Assembly (NCBI GenBank): GCA_030595585.1 | Contig: JAUVCY010000129.1 | Location: forward strand, 1-6,043 | Length of the DNA: 6,043 nucleotides | Reading direction: 5' to 3' | Source: Thermoplasmatota archaeon | GTDB lineage: Archaea; Thermoplasmatota; Penumbrarchaeia; Penumbrarchaeales; Penumbrarchaeaceae | Shown here: in pieces, positions 1-6,043 of the stretch | Position numbering within the stretch: the first letter of the stretch is position 1 | How the letters are laid out: each line of letters opens with the position of its first letter | Translations under genes and position numbers: made by a program | The notes under the pieces: model-generated | What the model saw: only the letters and a program-made list of their open reading frames with translations | What the model was told of the DNA's origin: nothing | Database searches by the model: none

Positions 1-993
1 TGTCGAGACCACATCCCCGATCACGGCACCTTCGCGCCCGTACCTGTTCGCCCTGATGACCTTCAGAACATCCTCCTGGGCCCCCGGCGCGGCGCAGACT
101 ATCAGCTTGCCCTCGTTCCCGATCTCGTAAGGGTCCAGTCCAAGCATGTCACACGCAGACCTCACCGGGTCCTTTACGGGGATCTCCTCCTCCCGGATCA
201 TCAGGCCGAAGCCCGATTTTGAGGACCATTCGTTCACTCCGTTGGCGAGGCCACCTCGTGTAAGGTCCTTGGCGGCCACCACCCCTCCAACCTTCATGAT
301 ATCTTCCATCATCTGGTTCAACGGGGCGATGTCCGAGCGGACCTCGGTCTCGAAACCGTAGCCCTCCCTGAAAGAGAGGAGGGAGATCCCATGGTCCCCC
401 ACCGACCCGCTAAGGATAATGACGTCGCCGGGCCTGGGAAGATCGTCCCTCAACCAGGCTGCATCCACCTGCGGTCCACCATTTTCGGACCTGAGGTCCG
501 ACGCCCTTGAAAGGCAGGATGGGAGGAGGGGGTGCTTTCTACCTATCCCGGAGGTGGATATCACCATACCCTTGACCCCTCCATTCTCCACGACCTTGGT
601 GTCCCCTGTCACGACCTCCACTCCAGCCTCCTCGCAGGTGGCCCCTATCGAGGACATGATCCTGTCCAGGACCTCGATGTTCAACCCCTCCTCGAGGACC
701 AGAGATAGTGAGAGGGCCTCGGGCCTGGCGCCCACCACAGACAGGTCGTTAACGGTTCCCGCAACAGATAGCGATCCGATATCGCCACCCGGGAACTCAA
801 GAGGCCACACGGTGTGGCCATCCACCGTGAAGGCCATCTCCCCGACCGTGGCCGAATCGTCGAGTAACGAGGGAGGTATACCCTCACTGGATCGATCCTT
901 CCGCCTTAAACGGGATAGTATCCTCTCCTTGATGAAAGCCTGCATCAGCTCTCCGCCGGCCCCGTCCCCCAACTCGATAAACTCTTTTCTCAT
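1..993 (-). CDS. hypE: Hydrogenase maturation factor HypE (C-terminus cut by window edge)
   Basis: HypE works in the cytoplasm with HypF. It dehydrates the carbamoyl group that HypF places on its C-terminal cysteine to a thiocyanate, which supplies the CN ligands of the [NiFe]-hydrogenase active site. I translated this frame by hand; it is open for 331 codons to the edge. The PurM/AIR-synthase-like fold shows clearly: GDGAGGEL at residues 9-16, LLDDSA at 43-48, FTVDGHTVWPLEFPGGDIG at 55-73, GTVNDL at 79-84, VTGDTK at 128-133, the diagnostic GDHG at 199-202, DLTRGGLA at 243-250 and NEGKLIV at 293-299. GDHG and the FPGGDIG/GTVNDL block separate it from SelD, ThiL and PurM. The usual C-terminal tail with its essential Cys (PRIC-like) should lie just beyond position 1 and cannot be checked. 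Residues about 152-187, between the two halves, look longer than in bacterial HypE as I remember it. The ATG overlaps the upstream stop codon. Only a G-rich stretch about 6 nt upstream could serve as ribosome site, so coupling is likely. Confidence 0.95.
   Translation of the reverse strand, partial: MRKEFIELGDGAGGELMQAFIKERILSRLRRKDRSSEGIPPSLLDDSATVGEMAFTVDGHTVWPLEFPGGDIGSLSVAGTVNDLSVVGARPEALSLSLVLEEGLNIEVLDRIMSSIGATCEEAGVEVVTGDTKVVENGGVKGMVISTSGIGRKHPLLPSCLSRASDLRSENGGPQVDAAWLRDDLPRPGDVIILSGSVGDHGISLLSFREGYGFETEVRSDIAPLNQMMEDIMKVGGVVAAKDLTRGGLANGVNEWSSKSGFGLMIREEEIPVKDPVRSACDMLGLDPYEIGNEGKLIVCAAPGAQEDVLKVIRANRYGREGAVIGDVVST
990..993 (-). promoter_or_regulatory. ATGA stop/start overlap coupling hypE to the surface-protein gene
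   Basis: Read on the minus strand, ATG of hypE is 993-991 and TGA of the upstream gene is 992-990, so the two genes share ATGA. This arrangement usually means one transcript and re-initiation by the terminating ribosome. The preceding bases GGGGGG end about 6 nt before the ATG and are only a partial match to the archaeal anti-Shine-Dalgarno core. Confidence 0.85.
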
Positions 994-3900
994 CTGGAAC
1001 CCCCCGATATCTCATCCTCAAATGGATCCGACCTTGTAGACCTTTTCTTCAGGTAGGGGTAGGTCAGATATATTCCCACCGCAAGGATCAGGCCCACACC
1101 TATGGCGATGCCGATAAAGGTGCCCCATTCGTCGTCCTCCTCCCTGTTCTCTCCTATGGAGAGGGACGACCGGACCACCATGAAGCCCGCATGGGTGCCG
1201 TTGAAGGTCGTGGCGGTGACATTGAAGCTCAGGGCGATCGTCCCTGGTCTCAGCCCCGGAACTATCTCGAGCTTGATCACACCCGTAGTTCCCGGGGAGA
1301 GGACCATCGTTCTCTCCGTGGTGATCAGCTCGATCCCTCCCTCATTGACGGGATCAAAATGAAATGTCAGTAGAAGGGATCCGTTGTTGTGAACCACCAG
1401 TGAAAGATATCCTCCATCGGAGGTCACCCTATCCTGGGCCTGGGATGGTGTGATGCTCCAGGGCATCTCCCCCCACCCCCACACCGAAACGACCACCTGG
1501 ATCGAATCCTCTTCCACATTGCCGGTCTCATCCTCCACCCTGAGCGTAATCCTGTGAACACCCGAACTGAGCAGGACCATCGCCCTTCCGATACCAAGGG
1601 TCGACCGGTACAGCTCACCATCCCTGTCCGATGTCCAGGTGACGTTAAGCACATCCCCTCCAACCACATCAGGATCATATATCTCGGAGATCAGTGAGAC
1701 GGTCCCTCCAGGTAACAGCACGGACCCATTGGCGGGAGAGGTGATCTTAACGATCGAGGGCGGGTCCGGTATCTCCTTGACGCTTACCCCCAACCAATAG
1801 CCCACGGACCCCTCCCCGTCGCTGACCTGCAGGTATACGTAACCCTCCCCTGCCTGGTCCTTATCCGGCACTATCCAGAGGATATCATCCTCCAACCTGG
1901 AGGAGAACGGTATCGATTCCACCAGCGTGATCTCGATGGGATCTCCATCAGGGTCGAAGAATGCATTTTTGAGATCCAGTGAGACAGGGCCCTCATCCTC
2001 GTTGAACTCAATGAAAAGGGGCCCGCCAACCGATTCTGGAAGGTTGTTCCTGTGTTGGGTGGTTGCCTCCACGGGGCCTCCCATGTCAGATAGGGGGCCA
2101 TCCTCATCCAGAGCGCTGACGCCGTACCTGTAGGTGGTATTGTCCTCCAATCCCACATCCAGGAACGACAGAACGTCATCCGGGAGGGTGGTCAATTCAA
2201 CAAAGGACCCGTCGTCAGGTCCCTGACGATACAGCACATACGACACCAGGTCCTGCTCCTCCGGAGGCGACCAGGTCAGCTCGATGGATGAATTGCTCTT
2301 TGCTCTGGCCGCTATATTCCTGGGGGGAGGGGGGGGTAGTGTATCTATCGGTATATCGTACAGGACCTCCGAGAACCCGGATGGCTGCCCCGCCGAGTCT
2401 ATTGAGATCAACCCTATGGCATATTCAAGGCCGTTCTGCAGGGAGGTCAGGACCTTGCTGTTTCCGGGATACTCCACATCAGCCACCATGCCCGAGTGTT
2501 GGCTGACAAGGCCATAGAGGATCCTGACCTTCGAGATGTCCTCCCCGATGTGGTCCCAGGTGACCTCGATCGAGGCCCCTTCCGGCAGCGCCCTTGATCG
2601 TATATTGATCGGAACATACGGGACCTGATCGACATCCACCCACCTAACCATGCTGAAACCCCTCGCCCCGTATTCATTGAAGGTCTGCAGCCTGAAATAT
2701 GTCGTCCGATTAGGGTTGTCATGGACCGTCAGCCGGTTCAGGTCGATGGACCAGATATCGATATCCGCAATGAAATTGCCGTTCCAGCTCCTCTGGACGA
2801 CATAACGTTCGTTGCTGGAATGGGTCCAGTTCAGGGCCACATCGGATGAGCCGTTGGCGTATTCCAGATGCACCTCCTTGATCGGGGGCATCATCCACTG
2901 CATGTCCTGCATCAACGGATATCGATCCCTGCCGATATGCGGCAGTGCGGTGTCCCCTACCCCGTCATCGATCCTCCCGCCCCCATACCCGTTATCATCT
3001 CCGTGGTAGGAGGTGTAATAGTTGCCCTCTTTCAGGGTATCGTGGTACCAGTTCGATGCCGTGAACCCGCCCGCAGTCCTGACGTTTTCAATGAAGCCGT
3101 TGTGATATATGGTGCAGTTGTGATCCCGATCTATGGCAAGTCCGCACCCGATGAAATGGTTCCTCGTGATCAACATGTTAAGCGGGGTATCCAACGCAAT
3201 ATCGCATTCGATGAACTGGGAATCCCTGACGTAACCCTCTATCAATCCGCTCAGACCCTTGATCCTGTAGAATTCCGAGTCCATGATGTAGGAAGGGCCA
3301 TTGTTTCTTTTCAGGGCCCCACGGGTCATATTTATGTCATATATTGACACGTAACCCGAGTTGTTCAAATAAAGTGAGGAATCGGTGAAATCTGAATTGG
3401 CTATTGAGATGTTTCCAATATTTGGAAGTACATCCGATGTATCCACAGCCTTATCGATCCCATTGAACACGCAGCCGCTTATCGCCACATCGTTGTTTAC
3501 AACCTTGACCGCAGAACCATATCCCGAGAATCTCAGATGACGAAATGTAAGGCTTGAAGACGCCGTCTCATTTACCACGAATGCGGTCTGGTCAAGATAG
3601 CCCTTGATCGTGCAGTTTCGTGGTACCCGGCTCGGATCGATGAACAAACACCCAACGAACTCCGTATCCTCTCCATCAATATACGCATGGTCGAAATTGC
3701 TGTTCTCAAGTACGCTGTCCCTGATCCTGCAGTAAGCCCGGACGATCGAGGAGTTCCTGACCATCGAGGAGTTCAAACCTATATGTTTTGAACTATTGTG
3801 GCCCACGCCGAATATCGAAAGCGAACCTGTGATGGAATCAAGAAGTGATCCATCCTCCACCGTCTGTGGATCATCATCCAAGTCGCAGAGGTCCATGTAA

Positions 3901-4175
3901 CCGTAAATGTGGATCTCGGGACCTACTGAAGACGTGTCGTTCATTAGAACGGTGCAGTTCCTGAAGGTCAATGAACCGTAAATGGTAATATTCCCCTTGA
4001 CGAGGATGGTCTGGTTCTCGAATACGGTATCCTCGTTCTCCTGGACCTGGAGGTTCTCGAAGATCAGGTCGAACTCATTGCCACCTGCATCTATCACATC
4101 GCTGGACCCGTCCGAAATGGGGGCAAACGGTGGGAAGAACATCAACATGAGCAAAAGGGGGACAGCATATCTCAC
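990..4175 (-). CDS. Secreted, membrane-anchored modular surface protein: NosD-like beta-helix, three FN3 domains, cadherin-like and Ig-like domains
   Basis: Residues 1-20 are a signal peptide (basic position 2, hydrophobic core LLLMLMFF). Residues about 50-370 are a right-handed parallel beta-helix with rung-like repeats such as VGCLF, SGCVF and IGCGL. It closes with the NosD-type ending NWYHD, GNYYTSYHG, DDGVGDT, GRDRYPLM at 375-422. Fibronectin-III domains follow at about 432-517, 519-608 and 614-707, then a cadherin-like domain (708-803, FNEDEGP and FFDPDGDP), an Ig/PKD-like domain (806-896) and another beta-rich domain (897-1003). An acidic linker, a transmembrane helix at about 1018-1038 and a KKR-led 19-residue tail place the bulk outside the cell. 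I count 23 N-X-S/T sequons and nine cysteines, all nine between residues 74 and 354. No catalytic residues were recognised, so adhesion, glycan binding or an envelope structural role are only possibilities. The start is GTG at 4175; the ATG two bases upstream is followed at once by TGA. The protein boundaries are solid, the function is not. Confidence 0.9.
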   Translation of the reverse strand: MRYAVPLLLMLMFFPPFAPISDGSSDVIDAGGNEFDLIFENLQVQENEDTVFENQTILVKGNITIYGSLTFRNCTVLMNDTSSVGPEIHIYGYMDLCDLDDDPQTVEDGSLLDSITGSLSIFGVGHNSSKHIGLNSSMVRNSSIVRAYCRIRDSVLENSNFDHAYIDGEDTEFVGCLFIDPSRVPRNCTIKGYLDQTAFVVNETASSSLTFRHLRFSGYGSAVKVVNNDVAISGCVFNGIDKAVDTSDVLPNIGNISIANSDFTDSSLYLNNSGYVSIYDINMTRGALKRNNGPSYIMDSEFYRIKGLSGLIEGYVRDSQFIECDIALDTPLNMLITRNHFIGCGLAIDRDHNCTIYHNGFIENVRTAGGFTASNWYHDTLKEGNYYTSYHGDDNGYGGGRIDDGVGDTALPHIGRDRYPLMQDMQWMMPPIKEVHLEYANGSSDVALNWTHSSNERYVVQRSWNGNFIADIDIWSIDLNRLTVHDNPNRTTYFRLQTFNEYGARGFSMVRWVDVDQVPYVPINIRSRALPEGASIEVTWDHIGEDISKVRILYGLVSQHSGMVADVEYPGNSKVLTSLQNGLEYAIGLISIDSAGQPSGFSEVLYDIPIDTLPPPPPRNIAARAKSNSSIELTWSPPEEQDLVSYVLYRQGPDDGSFVELTTLPDDVLSFLDVGLEDNTTYRYGVSALDEDGPLSDMGGPVEATTQHRNNLPESVGGPLFIEFNEDEGPVSLDLKNAFFDPDGDPIEITLVESIPFSSRLEDDILWIVPDKDQAGEGYVYLQVSDGEGSVGYWLGVSVKEIPDPPSIVKITSPANGSVLLPGGTVSLISEIYDPDVVGGDVLNVTWTSDRDGELYRSTLGIGRAMVLLSSGVHRITLRVEDETGNVEEDSIQVVVSVWGWGEMPWSITPSQAQDRVTSDGGYLSLVVHNNGSLLLTFHFDPVNEGGIELITTERTMVLSPGTTGVIKLEIVPGLRPGTIALSFNVTATTFNGTHAGFMVVRSSLSIGENREEDDEWGTFIGIAIGVGLILAVGIYLTYPYLKKRSTRSDPFEDEISGGSR
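2322..2336 (-). repeat. Long C-rich tract encoding a proline hinge
   Basis: On the coding strand this is eight C, one T and six C, encoding five consecutive prolines (residues 614-618) between the second and third fibronectin-III domains. In the protein it is a stiff interdomain linker. In the DNA it is the longest near-homopolymer I noticed in the window and the likeliest place for a slippage frameshift or a sequencing error. The frame as given stays open through it. Confidence 0.8.
3738..3773 (-). repeat. Tandem 18-bp duplication encoding NSSMVR-NSSIVR
   Basis: Two adjacent 18-bp units (3773-3756 and 3755-3738 on the minus strand) match at 16 of 18 positions. They encode residues 135-140 and 141-146 of the surface protein. 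Each unit carries one N-S-S glycosylation sequon, and another N-S-S lies eight residues upstream at N127. The near identity at DNA level, synonymous positions included, points to a fairly recent duplication rather than selection on the peptide alone. Confidence 0.85.
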
Positions 4176-4184
4176 ATGTAATGG

Positions 4185-4188
4185 ACCT
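4185..4188 (-). promoter_or_regulatory. Weak ribosome binding site (AGGT) for the surface-protein GTG start
   Basis: AGGT on the minus strand lies 9 nt before the GTG at 4175 and pairs with the archaeal anti-Shine-Dalgarno sequence over four bases. It is the best candidate in the 48-bp spacer 4176-4223, which otherwise holds only an A/T-rich stretch near 4200-4211. No convincing BRE/TATA box or terminator was seen there, which fits transcription from upstream. Confidence 0.4.
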
Positions 4189-4223
4189 GCACCAGATGAT
4201 TTAACATTTTTGGAGTCCCTTTT

Positions 4224-4568
4224 TCACCTGTTGACACCACCAAGCAGCGTGCGGCCCAGGTCCGTTATCGAATATATCCTGTACCTGCCATCCCTCTCGG
4301 AACCTACGACCCCGGAGGCCTCCATCCTCTTCAGGTGGAATGTGAGCAGATTGGGCTTGAGTCCGGTGAGCTCGGATATAACTCCAGGTGTCATGGGTGC
4401 GAGGTTCAGATAGAACAATATCATCACCCGGTTCCTGCAGGAGAGGAGGTCGTACAACCTCTCGAGCCTGGCGATCACCGACGTATCTGGCCTCATCCTC
4501 CGGAGTGTTTCAATGCCCCCGAGCTCCTCGATATCCTGTTCGACGCCCGGCGGCAGCTCTCCCGACAT
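4224..4568 (-). CDS. ArsR-type winged helix-turn-helix transcriptional regulator
   Basis: This is a 114-residue cytoplasmic DNA-binding protein. An acidic N-terminal segment (1-35) precedes a winged helix: first helix about 43-54 (CRNRVMILFYL), second about 60-68 (TPGVISELTG), recognition helix about 70-84 (KPNLLTFHLKRMEASG), beta-wing about 87-100 (GSERDGRYRIYSIT) and a closing helix at 101-110. The LTFHLKRMEASGVV pattern is typical of archaeal ArsR/MarR-like regulators. The ArsR metal-binding motif ELCVCDL is absent and the only cysteine is C44, so metal sensing is unlikely; the signal is unknown. The ATG at 4568 is the first start after an in-frame stop at 4578-4580, and GAGG (4571-4574) lies two bases ahead of it. 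The gene sits between a glycosyltransferase and a surface protein, 46 and 48 bp from them, so local envelope regulation is a reasonable but untested idea. Confidence 0.88.
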   Translation of the reverse strand: MSGELPPGVEQDIEELGGIETLRRMRPDTSVIARLERLYDLLSCRNRVMILFYLNLAPMTPGVISELTGLKPNLLTFHLKRMEASGVVGSERDGRYRIYSITDLGRTLLGGVNR

Positions 4569-4574
4569 ATCCTC

Positions 4575-4593
4575 GTATCACGGGAATTGATAC
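4575..4593 (-). promoter_or_regulatory. Perfect inverted repeat GTATCA-N7-TGATAC upstream of the regulator: candidate operator or leader hairpin
   Basis: Two perfect 6-bp arms (4575-4580 and 4588-4593) flank a 7-base spacer. One arm abuts the GAGG ribosome site at 4571-4574, and the regulator's ATG follows at 4568. A homodimeric winged-helix protein binding here could control its own gene and those downstream. As RNA, the same bases would fold into a 6-bp stem with a 7-base loop beside the ribosome site. Short arms like these can arise by chance. It would be an operator within the operon unless a promoter lies at the end of the glycosyltransferase gene. Confidence 0.45.
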
Positions 4594-4614
4594 TTCACTC
4601 TTTGCATTGCGCCT

Positions 4615-6043
4615 TCAGAAATATGACAGCTCCCAGGGAGGATAGGCGTTCACCTGCAGGACCCCGAAAAGCGTGATCAGGAACCAGGACCAGGAGGGAT
4701 GGGCGGTCAGTGCAAAGGGCATTACCCACAGAAGATACCAGGGGTGGAACTGGGGCGATGTGAGGATAAGAAGAAAGAGCACACCCGAGATTATCAGGGG
4801 GAGGTGCCTGACCGGGGTGTGCCTCGTCAGTATCCCCTTGACCTCAAATACCCTCCAGGCGGGGAAACGCTCCCCCCTGAACCCGAGGAAGATAACGAAT
4901 GATAGTATCAAGAAGAGGAGGGAAATCGCCAGTGATATCGAGCCCATGATCCAATCGCCTATCCCTTCCGCGCCGGACTTGAGGATAATTAGCGAATATC
5001 CGATCATCATCAACGATGTTATTCCCGCAAGGACGAGCGCCGGGAGGTTGTCCGGGACCGCGGTCAGGTCCCGAAGCCCCCTCATGTTCAGATACACCCC
5101 TCCCATCAACATCACCAGGGACATCGTTATGAAAGGAAGGAGAGGGGAGATTACAAGGAGCGTTGATGCTGCGTCAAGGAGATACCTGACGCTCATGGCA
5201 GATCCCCAGCCAGACGTCTGCTCGAAGAGGTAATCGAACATGAGTGAAGGGTCCACAAGCATGATGGGAATGCTGACGATGATCGGCACGGCCAGTAATG
5301 CTGCCAGATGCTTGAAACGATCCGGCCACCTCTCCATGGCCAGGACCACCGCTGGGACTATGAAAAGGGGATAGATCTTGAGGGCCATACCGGCCCCGAG
5401 AAAAACCCCGGATAGGACATACCTCCTCCTGAGGAACATACCAAACCCGATCAGCGACAGCACCACAACGACGGGGTCAAAGTGTCCAGCCAGCCCTACC
5501 TCCAGAAGGGCTACGGGCCAGAGGAGGTAGGCCACCGCGGCTGTTTTCCAGGTGATCTCGGGGAGCCTGCCGGTGTACCTGTGCGATCTAACTGGCGCCC
5601 CTCTCCCGATCCACAGCATGAGGACTGGGACCAGGGAGTTGAAGAGGGAGAATATGACCTTGAAGGATGTGACGGAGGGGCCGAATACATACGATATCCC
5701 GCCAACCATCCAGATGTAGAGTGGGGGCTTGTTCACGTCGAAGTCCCTGTAGGGCATGGACCCATCGAGGATCATCTCACCACGGATGGACATTCTCATT
5801 ATGTCCTGTGACAGCAACGGTTCCTGGACCATGAATGGGATGTGGAGGACCAACGCCAGTAAAAAGAGGAGGATGGATGATCTCATACCTCCCAGGGACC
5901 ACAGTTTCCCGGATAACCTGGACCCGACGAAAAGGAATATGGTGGAGACATAGCTCAGGTACCATATTGAGTGGATCAGCCTGAAGAGGACCCAGCTTCT
6001 GCCCAGGAGCGACATCGCGACAAGGGAGAAGATGAAGATGATC
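4615..6043 (-). CDS. GT-C-fold membrane glycosyltransferase (GT39/GT87-like), 5' end beyond window
   Basis: This is an integral membrane glycosyltransferase of the kind that takes sugars from polyprenyl-phosphate donors on the outer face of the membrane. It has roughly ten or more hydrophobic segments. Numbering from the ATG at 6015, family-like motifs are LLSQD at 67-71 in the first outer loop (D71 is the candidate catalytic acid), PYRDFDVNKPPLYIW at 88-102, GHFDPVVVV at 177-185, ALKIYPLFIVP at 211-221 and HPWYLLWVMP at 424-433. These resemble PMT/ArnT-like and DUF2029 (GT87) proteins; the sugar and acceptor cannot be read from sequence. The true start is unclear. ATG 6015 has no ribosome site, and the frame stays open and hydrophobic to the window edge (IIFIFSLVA). 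ATG 5886 would begin at the usual first membrane helix, but GGGAGGT touches it with no spacing. I therefore treat the gene as partial. It ends 46 bp before the winged-helix gene. Confidence 0.85.
   Translation of the reverse strand, partial: IIFIFSLVAMSLLGRSWVLFRLIHSIWYLSYVSTIFLFVGSRLSGKLWSLGGMRSSILLFLLALVLHIPFMVQEPLLSQDIMRMSIRGEMILDGSMPYRDFDVNKPPLYIWMVGGISYVFGPSVTSFKVIFSLFNSLVPVLMLWIGRGAPVRSHRYTGRLPEITWKTAAVAYLLWPVALLEVGLAGHFDPVVVVLSLIGFGMFLRRRYVLSGVFLGAGMALKIYPLFIVPAVVLAMERWPDRFKHLAALLAVPIIVSIPIMLVDPSLMFDYLFEQTSGWGSAMSVRYLLDAASTLLVISPLLPFITMSLVMLMGGVYLNMRGLRDLTAVPDNLPALVLAGITSLMMIGYSLIILKSGAEGIGDWIMGSISLAISLLFLILSFVIFLGFRGERFPAWRVFEVKGILTRHTPVRHLPLIISGVLFLLILTSPQFHPWYLLWVMPFALTAHPSWSWFLITLFGVLQVNAYPPWELSYF

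Noticed and set aside
803..819. Inverted repeat GGCCACAC-G-GTGTGGCC
   Set aside because: It lies inside the conserved hypE coding region (residues GHTVWP) and has a one-base loop, so it cannot form a normal hairpin. Codon choice in a conserved motif explains it.
419..1039. Plus-strand open frame of 206 codons opposite hypE
   Set aside because: It is antisense to hypE, whose frame shows strong family motifs throughout. The translation is rich in Ser and Pro with no recognisable domain, as expected of a shadow in GC-rich DNA.
2868..3347. Plus-strand open frame of 159 codons with a hydrophobic stretch
   Set aside because: It is antisense to the end of the beta-helix and the first FN3 domain, which have clear family patterns. 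The hydrophobic run is the complement of the Asp/Tyr/Gly-rich NosD-type ending.
990..4175. NosD copper-related function for the surface protein
   Set aside because: Only the general beta-helix pattern and its typical ending match. The nos gene neighbours are absent and most of the protein consists of FN3, cadherin-like and Ig-like domains with a membrane anchor, so no role in copper or nitrous oxide metabolism is supported.
4224..4568. Metal-sensing ArsR/SmtB repressor
   Set aside because: The Cys motif of the recognition-helix region and the C-terminal metal site are missing; the protein has only one cysteine.
4335..4676. Plus-strand open frames opposite the winged-helix gene
   Set aside because: They are antisense to a well-supported winged-helix protein and show no domain of their own.
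1..6043. Defence system, CRISPR array, transposon, tRNA or rRNA
   Set aside because: No spaced repeats, nuclease or transposase motifs, terminal inverted repeats or RNA-gene patterns were seen on either strand; nearly all bases are taken by four protein genes.

Overview
The window holds four genes, all on the minus strand and closely packed: spacers of 46 and 48 bp, then one 4-bp overlap. In transcription order, from high to low coordinates, they are a multi-spanning GT-C-type glycosyltransferase (enters from the right edge), a small winged-helix DNA-binding protein, a large secreted and membrane-anchored modular protein, and hydrogenase maturation factor HypE (runs off the left edge). No RNA gene, CRISPR array, insertion sequence or terminator was recognised. 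The plus-strand open frames are antisense shadows.

The gene style suggests an archaeon, most likely of the Thermoplasmatota/Methanomassiliicoccales type. This is inference. The signs are a NosD-like beta-helix joined to fibronectin-III and cadherin-like domains with one C-terminal membrane anchor and a short Lys/Arg tail, an ArsR-type winged helix without metal ligands, heavy use of AGG for Arg together with ATA for Ile, and a GTG start. Base composition is mostly GC-rich (41 of 60 bases in 421-480). It dips clearly in the beta-helix part of the surface-protein gene (20 of 60 in 3361-3420).

Layout. 4615-6043: glycosyltransferase, reading frame open to the window edge. 4569-4614: spacer with a perfect 6-bp inverted repeat just upstream of the winged-helix start, a candidate operator or leader hairpin. 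4224-4568: winged-helix regulator. 4176-4223: spacer with a weak ribosome site. 990-4175: surface protein of 1061 residues (signal peptide, beta-helix, three FN3 domains, a cadherin-like domain, an Ig-like domain, a further beta domain, membrane anchor). 1-993: hypE, whose start overlaps the surface-protein stop in ATGA.

Working model (inference): the first three genes form a cell-envelope unit. The glycosyltransferase could act on lipid-linked or protein-linked glycans, the surface protein carries 23 N-X-S/T sequons, and the small regulator may control the unit, itself included. HypE has no obvious functional link to this set, yet it is the gene most tightly coupled to it. No known defence or mobile system is visible.
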